Position numbers and translations under genes: made by a program. Shown piece by piece: positions 13,910-21,790 of a DNA stretch of 23,924 bases (its first letter is position 1; each line of letters opens with the position of its first letter). A model generated the notes under the pieces. It was not told the DNA's origin. It did no database searches and saw nothing but the letters and a program-made list of their open reading frames with translations. The stretch comes from an uncultured Actinomycetes bacterium (GTDB taxonomy: Bacteria; Actinomycetota; Actinomycetes; S36-B12). The stretch spans positions 1 through 23,924 of the forward strand of contig CALGTB010000244.1 of the NCBI GenBank assembly GCA_937902285.1, read 5' to 3'.

Positions 13910-14880
13910 CGGCGATGGTCGGTGATCGTGGCGCGCGGTCCGCGCGCCGGGCGGTGCGGCCCGAACACCTCCACCAGTCGCTGAACCCGATGCCGATGCC
14001 CCGCGAACGGCTCGAGCAGCGCGGCCATCTGCTGGTCGTTGCCGTCCCGGGACCCCGTGAAGGCGAACACGACGTGGCCGGCCAGGTGGTAGTCGCCGAC
14101 GGAGACCGCGTCGGCGTCGCCCAGGGCCCGTGACGAGACCTCAGCCACGGTCCACGGGCCCACGCCGTCCACGGCGCCGAGCCGACGGCGCGCATCGGCG
14201 ATCGGCAGCTCGGAGCACTGCTCGAGCCGGCCGGCGACGCGCATCGCCCGGATGATGGTCGCCGACTGGGCCGGCTGCACGCCCCAGCGATGCCACTGCC
14301 ACGACGGCACCCGCGCGATCGCCTCCGGCTCGGGGAACACGTGCATGGGCCGCGGTGTCGGACCGGGCGCGGGCGTCCCCACGTCGCGCAGCAGTGCGGC
14401 CCACGACCTGCGGGCCTCCAGCCCGGTCACCTTCTGCTCGAGGACCGCCGCGACGAGGGCCTCGACCACCCGCTGGCTTCGCGGCACGCGCCAGCGGCCC
14501 TGCAGCTGCGACCATCCCGTCGCCAGGTGGGCGGGGAGCCGGTCGGCGGGGAACCCGGCCGGGTCGTCGCCGTCTCCCAGCAGCGACGGGAGGCGGTCGA
14601 GCGCCCACAGGCAGCCCGGCCCCCATCCCTGCGCGTGCACGACCGATCGGCCGGCCGCGGTGTCCGGGGCGGTCGTCAGGTGCAGGGTCGCGGGCCCGTC
14701 GGGCGTCCGGACCGTCCGCCAGTGCCCACCGGTTCCGTCCACCGCGACCGCCGGGTCGAGGGATCCGCGTGCGAAGACGCCCAGCACCAGGCCGAGATCG
14801 ACCAGGTAGGGGGCCGACCAGTCACGTGCGGCGCCGGACGGGCCCGACTCAGCCGTCGGAGGAGAAGCGGACACTGCCAT
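13903..14880 (-). CDS. DNA-3-methyladenine glycosylase-like HhH-GPD protein
   Basis: A base-excision repair glycosylase, probably of the AlkA type, that would remove alkylated bases from DNA. The 325-residue reading contains the helix-hairpin-helix DARRRLGAVDGVGPWTVAEVS (about 229-249) and the GPD-type aspartate in AVSVGDYHLAGH (D263), the expected catalytic residue. VVEALVAAVLEQKVTGLEARRSW (about 138-160) is the family's helical core. The N-terminal 120 residues are less conserved. The ATG at 14880 has GAGG about ten bases upstream and lies inside manC, overlapping its end by 32 bases, so the two genes are co-transcribed. No cysteines in an Fe-S pattern are seen, which argues against an endonuclease III type enzyme. 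Confidence 0.85.
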   Translation of the reverse strand: MAVSASPPTAESGPSGAARDWSAPYLVDLGLVLGVFARGSLDPAVAVDGTGGHWRTVRTPDGPATLHLTTAPDTAAGRSVVHAQGWGPGCLWALDRLPSLLGDGDDPAGFPADRLPAHLATGWSQLQGRWRVPRSQRVVEALVAAVLEQKVTGLEARRSWAALLRDVGTPAPGPTPRPMHVFPEPEAIARVPSWQWHRWGVQPAQSATIIRAMRVAGRLEQCSELPIADARRRLGAVDGVGPWTVAEVSSRALGDADAVSVGDYHLAGHVVFAFTGSRDGNDQQMAALLEPFAGHRHRVQRLVEVFGPHRPARGPRATITDHRRR

Positions 14881-15925
14881 CGGCCAGCCTCGCATCCGGC
14901 CACACGCGCACGCCGGTGAGCAGCTCGTTGCCGCTCCCGATGACCGCGCCGTCACCGATCACCGCACCGTGCAGCACCGTGCCCGCACCGATGACCGCAC
15001 CGACGCCCACGATGCTGTTGACGACGTGGGCGCCCTCGGAGATCCGGGCCCCGTCGAACACGACTGCGCCGTTGACGACCGCCCCCGCGGCGACCACGGC
15101 GTCGCGGCCGATCGCCGAGCCACCGTGCACCTGGGCCTCGGGCGAGATCTGCGATCCGGGCAGCGCAAGGAAGTCCCCGCGGTTCGGCACCGCCGGTGAC
15201 GGGGCGGCGCCGAGCACCAGGTCGCACGACCCCTGCACGAATGACAGGGGCGTGCCGAGATCGAGCCAGTAGCCGCTGTCGACGACCCCCGTGACGAGCG
15301 CCCCCTCAGCGAGCAGCCCCGGGAACGTCTCCCTCTCGACGGAGACTGGGCGCCCGCCGGGGATCGCATCGATGACGCTGCGGCGGAAGACATAGCAGCC
15401 TGCGTTGATGTTGTTCGTCACGATCTCAGCGTCGGTCTTCGGCTTCTCGAGGAAGGCCGTCACGCGTCCGGACTGGTCCGTCGGCACCAGGCCGTAGGCG
15501 CGTGGGTCGTCGACCGGGGTGAGGTAGAGGGCGACGTCGCTGCCGGTCGAGGCGTGATGGTCGACGAGCCCGCGGATGTCGAGGCCGGTGAGGACGTCGC
15601 CGTTGAACACCAGCACCGACTCGTCAGCACCGCTCTGCAGGTACGGCAGTGCGTGCCGGATGGCGCCACCGGTGCCCAGCGGCTCGTCCTCGGTGGCGAT
15701 CACGACCTCGATGCCGAGGTCGGCCCCGTCCATGAAGTCGCGGAACACGTCGGCGCGGTAGGACGTCGCCAGGACGATCCGCGTCACGCCGGCGTCGCGG
15801 GCCCGCATGATCTGGTGCACCGTGAACGGGACACCCGCCACGGGCAGCATGGGCTTGGGGGTATTGATGGTGAGCGGGCGCAGGCGCGTGCCCTGTCCCC
15901 CCACGAGCAGCACGGCTTCGGTCAC
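14849..15925 (-). CDS. manC: Mannose-1-phosphate guanylyltransferase (GDP-mannose pyrophosphorylase)
   Basis: Joins mannose-1-phosphate and GTP to give GDP-mannose, completing the route begun by manA and manB in this window. In the 358 residues the nucleotidyltransferase domain comes first: LLVGGQGTRLRPLT (6-19) with K24 in the TPKPML segment, LGTGGAIRHAL, and VFNGDVLTG with the metal-binding aspartate. VTAFLEKPK and YWLDLGTP follow. The last 90 residues hold hexapeptide repeats of a left-handed beta helix (GSAIGRDAVVAAGAVV and similar). Substrate choice between mannose and other sugars rests on synteny with the mycobacterial GDP-mannose enzyme Rv3264c. The GTG at 15925 has CACCCT six bases before it, consistent with a leaderless mRNA, and it is divergent from the TIGR03089 gene. 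Confidence 0.9.
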   Translation of the reverse strand: MTEAVLLVGGQGTRLRPLTINTPKPMLPVAGVPFTVHQIMRARDAGVTRIVLATSYRADVFRDFMDGADLGIEVVIATEDEPLGTGGAIRHALPYLQSGADESVLVFNGDVLTGLDIRGLVDHHASTGSDVALYLTPVDDPRAYGLVPTDQSGRVTAFLEKPKTDAEIVTNNINAGCYVFRRSVIDAIPGGRPVSVERETFPGLLAEGALVTGVVDSGYWLDLGTPLSFVQGSCDLVLGAAPSPAVPNRGDFLALPGSQISPEAQVHGGSAIGRDAVVAAGAVVNGAVVFDGARISEGAHVVNSIVGVGAVIGAGTVLHGAVIGDGAVIGSGNELLTGVRVWPDARLADGSVRFSSDG

Positions 15926-15931
15926 GTCGCA

Positions 15932-15937
15932 AGGGTG
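15932..15937 (-). promoter_or_regulatory. Possible -10 element for a leaderless manC transcript
   Basis: CACCCT on the minus strand is six bases from the GTG at 15925. Its -35 position would fall on the TIGR03089 side of this short divergent gap, so the two promoters overlap. Confidence 0.4.
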
Positions 15938-15963
15938 CCACACCGCGCCCCGCGTGCGACGGC

Positions 15964-15969
15964 TAGCGT
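15964..15969 (+). promoter_or_regulatory. -10 element for leaderless TIGR03089 transcript
   Basis: TAGCGT fits TANNNT and is six bases from ATG 15976, with no Shine-Dalgarno sequence between. It is 26 bases from the opposing manC element. Confidence 0.6.
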
Positions 15970-15975
15970 GCCCAG

Positions 15976-16707
15976 ATGACCGATGCCTGGACCCTCCTCC
16001 AGCGACGACGCCGGGCATCCGCCGGATCGCCGCTCGTGACCTTCGTCGATGCGGCGCGTGACGAGCGCACCGAGCTGTCCGCGGTGAGCCTCGAGAATGC
16101 GGCCGCCAAGATCGCGAACGCCCTGCGCGCGGAGTTCGAGCTCGAGCCCGGGGCCCTTCTCGGCCTGCACCTTCCCCAGCACTGGCAGCGCGCGGCGTGG
16201 TGCGCAGGGGCCTGGACGGCGGGCTGCGTCGTGGTGCCGGACGGTCCCCCTGCGCAGATGGACCTCCTCGTCGCGAGCCCCGAGCGCGCCGAGTCGCTTG
16301 CGGCGGAAGGCCGATCGCCGGCACTGGCCGTCGTCTCGATGCACCCCTTCGGGCTGCCCCTGTCGACCGATCCGCCGGCCGGCGCGGTGGACGTGACCCT
16401 CGCGGTGCGGCAGCAGCCCGACGCCTACCTCTTCGAGCCGCCCGGCCCGGCCGACGCGGCACTGCGGATCGAGGGACGCGTGATGACCCAGGAGCAGGCC
16501 CTCGACGCCGCAGCGGAACTCGCCGCCCGATGGGGCCTGGTCGCGGGCGGCCGGCTGCTCGTCGGCCCGGACCTCGACGCGCTCGACGCCTGGCTGGCGT
16601 GCGTTGCCGTCCCGCTTGTCGCCGACGCTTCGGTGGTGCTGCTGGGCGACGGACCGGCCTCGGACGCACTCATCGAGCGCGAGCGGGTGACGGCCACGGC
16701 GAAGTAG
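15976..16707 (+). CDS. TIGR03089 family protein
   Basis: A 243-residue soluble actinobacterial protein of unknown function. Its sequence resembles the N-terminal part of AMP-binding (acyl-CoA synthetase-like) enzymes: TDAWTLLQRRRRASAGSPLVTFVD, then SAVSLENAAAKIANALRAEF and GALLGLHLPQHWQRAAWCAGAWTAGCVVVP, the same order as in adenylating enzymes. The ATP-binding loop and the lysine-bearing C-terminal domain of those enzymes are missing, so catalysis by adenylation is unlikely. The length is usual for the family, so this is not a truncation. It starts at ATG 15976 with a leaderless-type promoter and converges on the SpoIID/LytB gene with an 18-base gap. The family often lies beside LCP genes, as here. 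Confidence 0.88.
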   Translation: MTDAWTLLQRRRRASAGSPLVTFVDAARDERTELSAVSLENAAAKIANALRAEFELEPGALLGLHLPQHWQRAAWCAGAWTAGCVVVPDGPPAQMDLLVASPERAESLAAEGRSPALAVVSMHPFGLPLSTDPPAGAVDVTLAVRQQPDAYLFEPPGPADAALRIEGRVMTQEQALDAAAELAARWGLVAGGRLLVGPDLDALDAWLACVAVPLVADASVVLLGDGPASDALIERERVTATAK

Positions 16708-16725
16708 ACGGCCGGCGGGCGACCG

Positions 16726-18402
16726 CTACGGCTGGGCGGTGACGGTGAACTCGGCGCTCACGCCGACGACGTTGCCCTTCTTCACCACGAGGACGCGGTA
16801 GGTGCGCGTCTGACCCGGGTCGCCGGGGCTCTTCACCACGAACCGGTAGCGGCCCTTCTCGTTCGTCCGGGTGCGCTGCTTCGTCTTCCACACCCCGTCG
16901 ACCAGCACCTGCCGCCAAGTCGCCAGCCCGGCCTTCGCCGGGCGCACGACGCCGACAACCTTGTAGCGCCGGCCGGTGCCCTCGGTGATCGCGAGCGGGG
17001 TGAGCAGCGACACGGTGCGCTGCTTGACGGGGGACGTCGGCGCCGGTGCGGGCGCGGGCTCGGGAACCGGCGCAGGCGCCGGCACGACGGTCGGCGCGGG
17101 CGCCGGGGTGGGCAGGGCCGCCCCGACACTGCCGGAGATGGACGTGACGAACATGGACTTCAGGCGCAGGGCGCCCTGGAGCTTCGCGCCGCTGATCGTG
17201 ATGACGCTGCCGTCGGAGGCCGTCGCGGTGACCTTCCTCACCGCACCCGAGGAGAAGCGCTCGGTCACCTCGACCTTCATCACGGCGCCGACGCCGAACG
17301 CCGCGGCCATCTGCGACTGGGTCGCGTTCACGGTCCAGGAACGGTCGGGATTGTCGTCGTTGAGGGCCCACGGATCGGGCACGCTCACGGCGTAGGCGAG
17401 GCTGCCGCCCCAGACGTCCTTCGCCGCCTGGGTGGATCCTCCGCTCGACGCGCTGTAGAAGGCGCTGATGGGCTTGCCCTCGAACAGGATGGCGAGACCC
17501 GCATTGGGGGCCGCTGCCGTCGCGTTCACCGCATCGAGCCAGTTGCCGCCCTTGCTCGAGCTCGCCTTGAGCCAGCCGGTGAAGGTCTGGTCGTAGTACG
17601 GACCGCCGCCGTCGTCCATGTGGCACGAGCAGGCCTGGCGCACGCCGCGCGCGACCTTGCTGAGGGCGTAGGTGCGCGAGGCGAGGACCTGCGCCTGCAT
17701 CGCCGCGGCCGGCCACGAGCTCGACACCTCGGAGATGCCGTAGAGGTACTCGTCGTGCAGGCGCAGGGCATTCACGACGTTGAGCCGGTTGCCCCCCTGA
17801 GTGGAGACCGGCACGACCTCGACGTACCCGAAGCGGTAGCGGTGGCCGCTCGACCCCAGCGATGTGCTCGGGCCTGCCACGTTGAGCAGGGTGGGCCCGC
17901 CCGGTGCGGCGCCCGGCGTCCGGGTGCCGGCCCACCGCACGGTGACGGTCGGCGCAACGCCCAGGTCGGTGACCACGCCGTCGGTGACCCGCTGGACGGC
18001 GACAGCGGGGCCGTTGACGCTGAAGCGGAACTCGTCCGCCGGGCCGCCCACGGTGACCGCCGCCCCCACGGTGACCTCGACCGCGCCTCCGGTCGGGTCC
18101 AGGGCCTCGCCGCGGACCTTGGCGGAGGCCACCTGGTAGAGCAGGTTGATGCGCACATCCATGTCGTCCTGGACGGCGGTGACGGTCGTGCCCGAGTAGT
18201 AGTGGGTGACGATCCCCGCGACGTCGAAGCCCGCCTTCGCCATCCCGTAGGCGCCCCACTGCGACATGCCGACGGCGTGTCCGAAGCCCGCTCCCACGAC
18301 GGGGAAGGCGGCGGGCGGCACGGCGTCATCCGCCCGTGCCGGTGCGGTGACCAGCACGAGCCCGGCCGCCACGAGGGCGACCAGGGGGCGGCGCACGCTC
18401 AC
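16726..18402 (-). CDS. Secreted SpoIID/LytB domain protein
   Basis: A 558-residue exported protein. A signal peptide (1-24, cleavage likely after APARA) is followed by GFGHAVGMSQWGAYGMA (39-55) and the SpoIID core: EYLYGISEVSSSWPAAAMQAQVLASRTYAL (218-247), where E225 matches the essential glutamate of SpoIID, then a CSC motif (258-260), YYDQTFTGW and ISAFYSASSGGST. SpoIID trims peptidoglycan glycan strands after amidase action; in non-sporulating actinobacteria the role is taken to be wall remodelling. A Pro-Ala linker (about 418-445) joins a C-terminal beta-sandwich-like domain of about 100 residues, possibly for wall binding. GTG 18402 has AGGAG seven bases upstream. It is divergent from the LCP gene. 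Confidence 0.9.
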   Translation of the reverse strand: MSVRRPLVALVAAGLVLVTAPARADDAVPPAAFPVVGAGFGHAVGMSQWGAYGMAKAGFDVAGIVTHYYSGTTVTAVQDDMDVRINLLYQVASAKVRGEALDPTGGAVEVTVGAAVTVGGPADEFRFSVNGPAVAVQRVTDGVVTDLGVAPTVTVRWAGTRTPGAAPGGPTLLNVAGPSTSLGSSGHRYRFGYVEVVPVSTQGGNRLNVVNALRLHDEYLYGISEVSSSWPAAAMQAQVLASRTYALSKVARGVRQACSCHMDDGGGPYYDQTFTGWLKASSSKGGNWLDAVNATAAAPNAGLAILFEGKPISAFYSASSGGSTQAAKDVWGGSLAYAVSVPDPWALNDDNPDRSWTVNATQSQMAAAFGVGAVMKVEVTERFSSGAVRKVTATASDGSVITISGAKLQGALRLKSMFVTSISGSVGAALPTPAPAPTVVPAPAPVPEPAPAPAPTSPVKQRTVSLLTPLAITEGTGRRYKVVGVVRPAKAGLATWRQVLVDGVWKTKQRTRTNEKGRYRFVVKSPGDPGQTRTYRVLVVKKGNVVGVSAEFTVTAQP

Positions 18403-18484
18403 GGGCCAACTCCTGACAGGACGGACGGACCGGCCGGGGAAGACGGGGGTCGACTCCTACGGTGCCACACGCAGGGGCGAACCC

Positions 18485-18520
18485 GTCACATCACACGCCT
18501 CGTGTGTCACATTCGTCACA
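18485..18520. promoter_or_regulatory. Three GTCACA repeats between divergent cell-wall genes
   Basis: GTCACA occurs at 18485-18490, 18506-18511 and 18515-18520, that is at steps of 21 and 9 bases. A dyad, CACACG-CCT-CGTGTG (18492-18506), lies among them. Direct GTCACA repeats are a published form of binding site for the response regulator MtrA in mycobacteria. An alternative reading is a CRP/GlxR-type site, TGTCA-N6-TCACA at 18505-18520, one base off the TGTGA-N6-TCACA consensus. Confidence 0.45.
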
Positions 18521-18593
18521 CCCACCCCGCACCCCGCGCACGACGCAGGAACCGCATGGCGGGCGGGTGCGTCGTTACATCGACGAACGCGCT

Positions 18594-18599
18594 TACCAT
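18594..18599 (+). promoter_or_regulatory. -10 element of the LCP gene
   Basis: TACCAT fits TANNNT, which places the transcription start near 18606. An in-frame ATG at 18603 would then be upstream of the transcript, which favours GTG 18648 as the start. No good -35 box is seen. Confidence 0.45.
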
Positions 18600-18647
18600 G
18601 TCATGACCAGTCGACCCGGTCTCCCGCATCCTCGAGAGGAACCTCGC

Positions 18648-20078
18648 GTGCCCACCTCCACGGCCCGTCGCGTGTCCCGCGTCGTGCTGTCGGTGTTCTC
18701 GGCGCTCGTCCTCCTCATGACCGTGGTGGGTGCCGGGGTCAGCGTCGTCATGAGCCAGCTCCAGGGCAACATCACCGCCGTCGACGTGAGCGAGCAGATC
18801 GGGCCGGTCGAGAGCAAGCCGATCGCCGAGGTGAACGAGGAGACGGGCACCTACGAGCCGCTCAACATCGTGCTCATGGGCAGCGACACCCGGGCCGGAA
18901 AGGGCAACGGCGGCTTCGGCAGCGTCGACGAGTTCGGCACCACGCAGAGGTCCGACACCGTCATCGTGCTGCACATCGCCGGCGACCGGAAGAGCGCCAT
19001 CGGGGTCAGCATCCCGCGCGACACGATCATCACCCTGCCGACCTGCAAGAAGGACGGCAAGAAGGTCGGCGGCTACACCGGGCGCTTCAACCAGGCGATC
19101 GAGATCGGCGGGCCGGGCTGCACGATCAAGGCCATCAAGGAGATGTCGGGCCTCGACCTCAGCAACTTCATGCTCGTCGACTTCGGCGGCTTCAAGCGCA
19201 TCGTCGACGCGATCGGCGGCGTCGAGATCTGCCTGGCCGCACCCGTCGACGACCCGCTCAGCGGCCTCTCCCTCGACAAGGGCAAGCACACGGTGATGGG
19301 CGACGAGGCGCTCGCCTTCGTGCGCGTGCGCCACGGCATCGGCGACGGCTCGGACACCTCGCGCATCCGGCGCCAGCAGGCCTTCATCTCCTCGCTCATG
19401 CGCAAGGTGCTGTCCAGCGGCACGCTGCTGAACCCCGCGTCGCTGCTCGGCGTCCTCGACGCGGCCACGAAGTCGCTGACGGCCGATCCCCAGCTGGCCG
19501 ACATCAACAACCTCAAGAACCTCGCGGTCAGCCTCAAGGACCTCAAGCCGGCCAACGTGACCTTCGTGACCGTGCCCTGGAAGCCGAACGGCGACGGCGC
19601 CACCGTGAGCGTCAACACCGCGAAGGCCAAGCCGCTGTGGGCCGCTCTCGCGAATGACACGCCGTGGCCGCCCAAGGACGGCGGGGCCGACACCGACGAG
19701 GTCCAGCCCCTGCTGAAGACCGAGCCCAAGAACATCCGCGTCAACGTCCTCAACGGCACCGGCATCGTCGGCAAGGCCAAGGAGGTCGCCAAGCAGCTGC
19801 GCAAGGAGGGCTTCGTCGTCGACGAGGTCGGCAACGCCGACACGGCCGACTACACGACCACGACGGTGCAGTTCGATCCCCGCTGGGACGTGTCCGCGAA
19901 GACCCTCATCTATGCCGCCAACGCCCAGGCCACCGAGAAGGTCAAGAAGCAGGGCGCCACGATGAACCTCATCATCGGCACGGACTGGACGGGCGTGAAG
20001 CCCGTCACGATCAGCGAGCTCGCGCAGGACTACACCGCCAACGTGAACTCGGCCGACGAGGCCTTCTGCGCCCAGTAG
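18648..20078 (+). CDS. LCP family (LytR-CpsA-Psr) cell wall polymer ligase with LytR_C domain
   Basis: LCP enzymes move lipid-linked polymers (arabinogalactan, teichoic acid or capsule) onto peptidoglycan outside the membrane. The 476 residues have one membrane segment (11-35), then the LCP domain: VLMGSDTR (76-82), SDTVIVLHI, SIPRD (121-125), RFNQA (146-150), DFGGFKRIVDAIGGVEI and FVRVRHGIGDGSDTSRIRRQQ, which carry the arginines and aspartates that bind the pyrophosphate lipid. A LytR_C domain (about 364-455) begins IRVNVLNGTGIVGKA. C133 and C158 could form a disulfide. GTG 18648 is chosen for its GAGAGGA upstream and the -10 box at 18594. The nearby SpoIID/LytB gene and GTCACA sites fit a wall-assembly role. 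Confidence 0.93.
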   Translation: MPTSTARRVSRVVLSVFSALVLLMTVVGAGVSVVMSQLQGNITAVDVSEQIGPVESKPIAEVNEETGTYEPLNIVLMGSDTRAGKGNGGFGSVDEFGTTQRSDTVIVLHIAGDRKSAIGVSIPRDTIITLPTCKKDGKKVGGYTGRFNQAIEIGGPGCTIKAIKEMSGLDLSNFMLVDFGGFKRIVDAIGGVEICLAAPVDDPLSGLSLDKGKHTVMGDEALAFVRVRHGIGDGSDTSRIRRQQAFISSLMRKVLSSGTLLNPASLLGVLDAATKSLTADPQLADINNLKNLAVSLKDLKPANVTFVTVPWKPNGDGATVSVNTAKAKPLWAALANDTPWPPKDGGADTDEVQPLLKTEPKNIRVNVLNGTGIVGKAKEVAKQLRKEGFVVDEVGNADTADYTTTTVQFDPRWDVSAKTLIYAANAQATEKVKKQGATMNLIIGTDWTGVKPVTISELAQDYTANVNSADEAFCAQ

Positions 20079-20082
20079 CCCG

Positions 20083-20104
20083 CCTCTCCGCACTCGCGGA
20101 GGGG
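20083..20104. terminator. Bidirectional terminator between the LCP and GT2 genes
   Basis: CCTCTCCGC and GCGGAGGGG pair over nine bases (one G-T) around an ACTC loop. It lies in the 33 bases between the stop codons of two converging genes. There is no T run. Confidence 0.6.
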
Positions 20105-20111
20105 GCTCGGC

Positions 20112-20984
20112 TCAGATGATCGGGGGCCGGCCCGCCCGCGTCATCGCCCAGACCGTCGACCACCGCATCCGCCGGCGCCCGATCGGCCGCTCGGCGATGC
20201 CCTCGCGAAGGCCCCCGAACCACGCCCCGAGCGCCTGTCGATCGCGCACCCTCAGCAGGGTCATGCCCACCCAGGTGCCGACGTACACGGGCTCGAGCAC
20301 CACCGGCAGGTTGCGCCGGGCCAGCCACACCCGGTTGCGGGCGTTGAGCCGGTAGTAGACGTCGTGGCGTGCCGGGTCGATCACCGGATGGTGCACCACG
20401 AGGTCGCCCGCGTACCAGGGCGTGTATCCGGCGTCCCAGACCCGCCACACGAGGTCGATGCCCTCGTGGGCGTAGAAGAACTCGTCAGGCCAGCCGTCGA
20501 CCGCGTCGTACACCGAGCGGCGCATGACGACCGCGCCCTCCCAGAGCGCCGTGGCCGGCCCGGGCTCCGCGGGGTCGCCGACCCGCAGGCGCGGGACCCA
20601 GCGGCCCGGGCTCGGCACCCCGGTCGGGTCGACCACCCGCGGCTGCACGAGGCCGAGGTCCGGATCGATCGCGAAGCGGTCGGCGAGCGTCCGGAGGAAC
20701 CCCGGATCCGGCAGCCACGCATCGTCGTCGAGGAAGAACAGCAGGTCGCCCCCGACGTGCGGAACGCCGGCGTTGCGCCCCGCCGGGATCCCGATGTTCT
20801 CCGGCAGGCCCAGCCCGCGGACTCCGTCCGGCAGGCCCTCCGGCTGCCACCCGTTGCCGACGACGACGACATCGGCCTGCACGCCCTCCTGCGCCAGCAC
20901 CGACCGCACGCCGCGGTCGAGCTCCTCGGGCCGTCGGCCCATGGTCAGCACGACGACGCCGAACCGCGGAAGGACCTCGGTCAT
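20112..20984 (-). CDS. Glycosyltransferase family 2
   Basis: A 290-residue enzyme with a GT-A fold. FGVVVLTMGRRPEELDRGVRSVL (8-30) is the usual first beta-helix unit, NIGIPAGRNAGV (63-74) the family-typical loop, and LFFLDDDAWLPD (82-93) holds the metal-binding DxD (D86, D88). ALWEGAVVMRRSVYDAVDGWPDEFFYAHEGIDLVWRV (about 146-183) carries the acceptor and base region, and YYRLNARNRVWLARRNLP follows near the end. This pattern is seen in rhamnosyl- and related transferases for envelope polymers; the sugar cannot be told. ATG 20984 has GAGG about seven bases upstream and is two bases after the stop of the preceding phosphatidyltransferase gene. It is the last gene of that set. Confidence 0.92.
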   Translation of the reverse strand: MTEVLPRFGVVVLTMGRRPEELDRGVRSVLAQEGVQADVVVVGNGWQPEGLPDGVRGLGLPENIGIPAGRNAGVPHVGGDLLFFLDDDAWLPDPGFLRTLADRFAIDPDLGLVQPRVVDPTGVPSPGRWVPRLRVGDPAEPGPATALWEGAVVMRRSVYDAVDGWPDEFFYAHEGIDLVWRVWDAGYTPWYAGDLVVHHPVIDPARHDVYYRLNARNRVWLARRNLPVVLEPVYVGTWVGMTLLRVRDRQALGAWFGGLREGIAERPIGRRRMRWSTVWAMTRAGRPPII

Positions 20985-20986
20985 GC

Positions 20987-21790
20987 CTACCTCAGCCGAC
21001 TCGACGACAGGATCGCCATGAGGTGCCCGACGACCGTGACCACGCCGAAGAGGGCCAGGAAGGCCACCAGCACGCGGGTGGCCGACAGGTCGCCCAGGGC
21101 GGCGTCGATGACCGAGGCGACGAGCGCCAGCAGGGTGAGCTCCACCGAGTGGTAGGCGCGGTTGAACGGGAAGAAGCGCACGAGCGACCGCACGCGGCGC
21201 AGGCCGGACGACCGCGGTGCGGCCACGTCGGCCTTCTCCTCCAGGCGGGGAAGGTTGTTGTAGGCGCGGGACACGTGCACCATGTCGTTGAGGGCCTTGT
21301 TGTACAGGATGAGGACCGACAGCAGCGCCCCGATGAGCGGCCAGGGAGTGTCGAGCCAGCCCTCGCCCGGGAACCCCGCTGCCCGCAGCCCCAGGGCGAT
21401 GGGGATGAGCCCCTCCGTCGTGTAGTGCCCGACGCGGTCGAGGAACACGCCCTTCGGCGATGACGTCTGGCGCCAGCGCGCCACCTCCCCGTCACTGCAG
21501 TCCCACAGCATCTGCATCTGGCCGAGCAGCGCTGCGAGGACGCCGCCGGGCAGGCCGGGGATGAGCAGCGCTGCGGCGGCACCGACGCCGGTGGCGATCA
21601 TGAGCCACGTGACGCCGTTCGCCGAGATCGGGGTGCGCAGCAGCAGCCGGGTCAGGTAGGGCGAGATGTCACGCAAGTAGACGTCGGCGACCCAGTGCTC
21701 GGAGTTGCGCCGTCCGCGCACGGCGGGCGGCTGGCACACCTCGCGGATCTCGGCGACCGTCGGCCGGCTGGGGCGAACGATGTCCGTCAT
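20987..21790 (-). CDS. CDP-alcohol phosphatidyltransferase family protein with His at the last motif position
   Basis: A 267-residue multi-pass membrane enzyme that would join a CDP-activated lipid or polyol with an alcohol, releasing CMP. The family signature is present: D97-x2-D100-G101-x2-A104-R105-x8-G114-x3-D118-x3, but the final aspartate is H122 (codon CAC). That residue is usually thought to act in catalysis, so the enzyme either uses His or has changed its role. Membrane segments appear at about 58-90, 128-165 and 205-260. RISPYLT-like and TPISANGVTWLMI stretches before the motif are typical of the family. ATG 21790 overlaps the stop of the preceding gene by four bases (ATGA), and GT2 follows after two bases. 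Confidence 0.88.
   Translation of the reverse strand: MTDIVRPSRPTVAEIREVCQPPAVRGRRNSEHWVADVYLRDISPYLTRLLLRTPISANGVTWLMIATGVGAAAALLIPGLPGGVLAALLGQMQMLWDCSDGEVARWRQTSSPKGVFLDRVGHYTTEGLIPIALGLRAAGFPGEGWLDTPWPLIGALLSVLILYNKALNDMVHVSRAYNNLPRLEEKADVAAPRSSGLRRVRSLVRFFPFNRAYHSVELTLLALVASVIDAALGDLSATRVLVAFLALFGVVTVVGHLMAILSSSRLR

Noticed and set aside
16708..16740. Weak hairpin ACCGC/GCGGT between TIGR03089 and SpoIID/LytB
   Set aside because: Only five pairs, mostly inside the SpoIID/LytB coding end; not strong enough to call a terminator.
17035..17115. GC-rich repeated units in the SpoIID/LytB gene
   Set aside because: They encode a Pro-Ala linker in frame and are explained by protein low complexity, not by a DNA repeat element.
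18603..18647. ATG 18603 as the start of the LCP protein
   Set aside because: The TANNNT element at 18594-18599 would begin the transcript after this ATG, and GTG 18648 has a good Shine-Dalgarno sequence.
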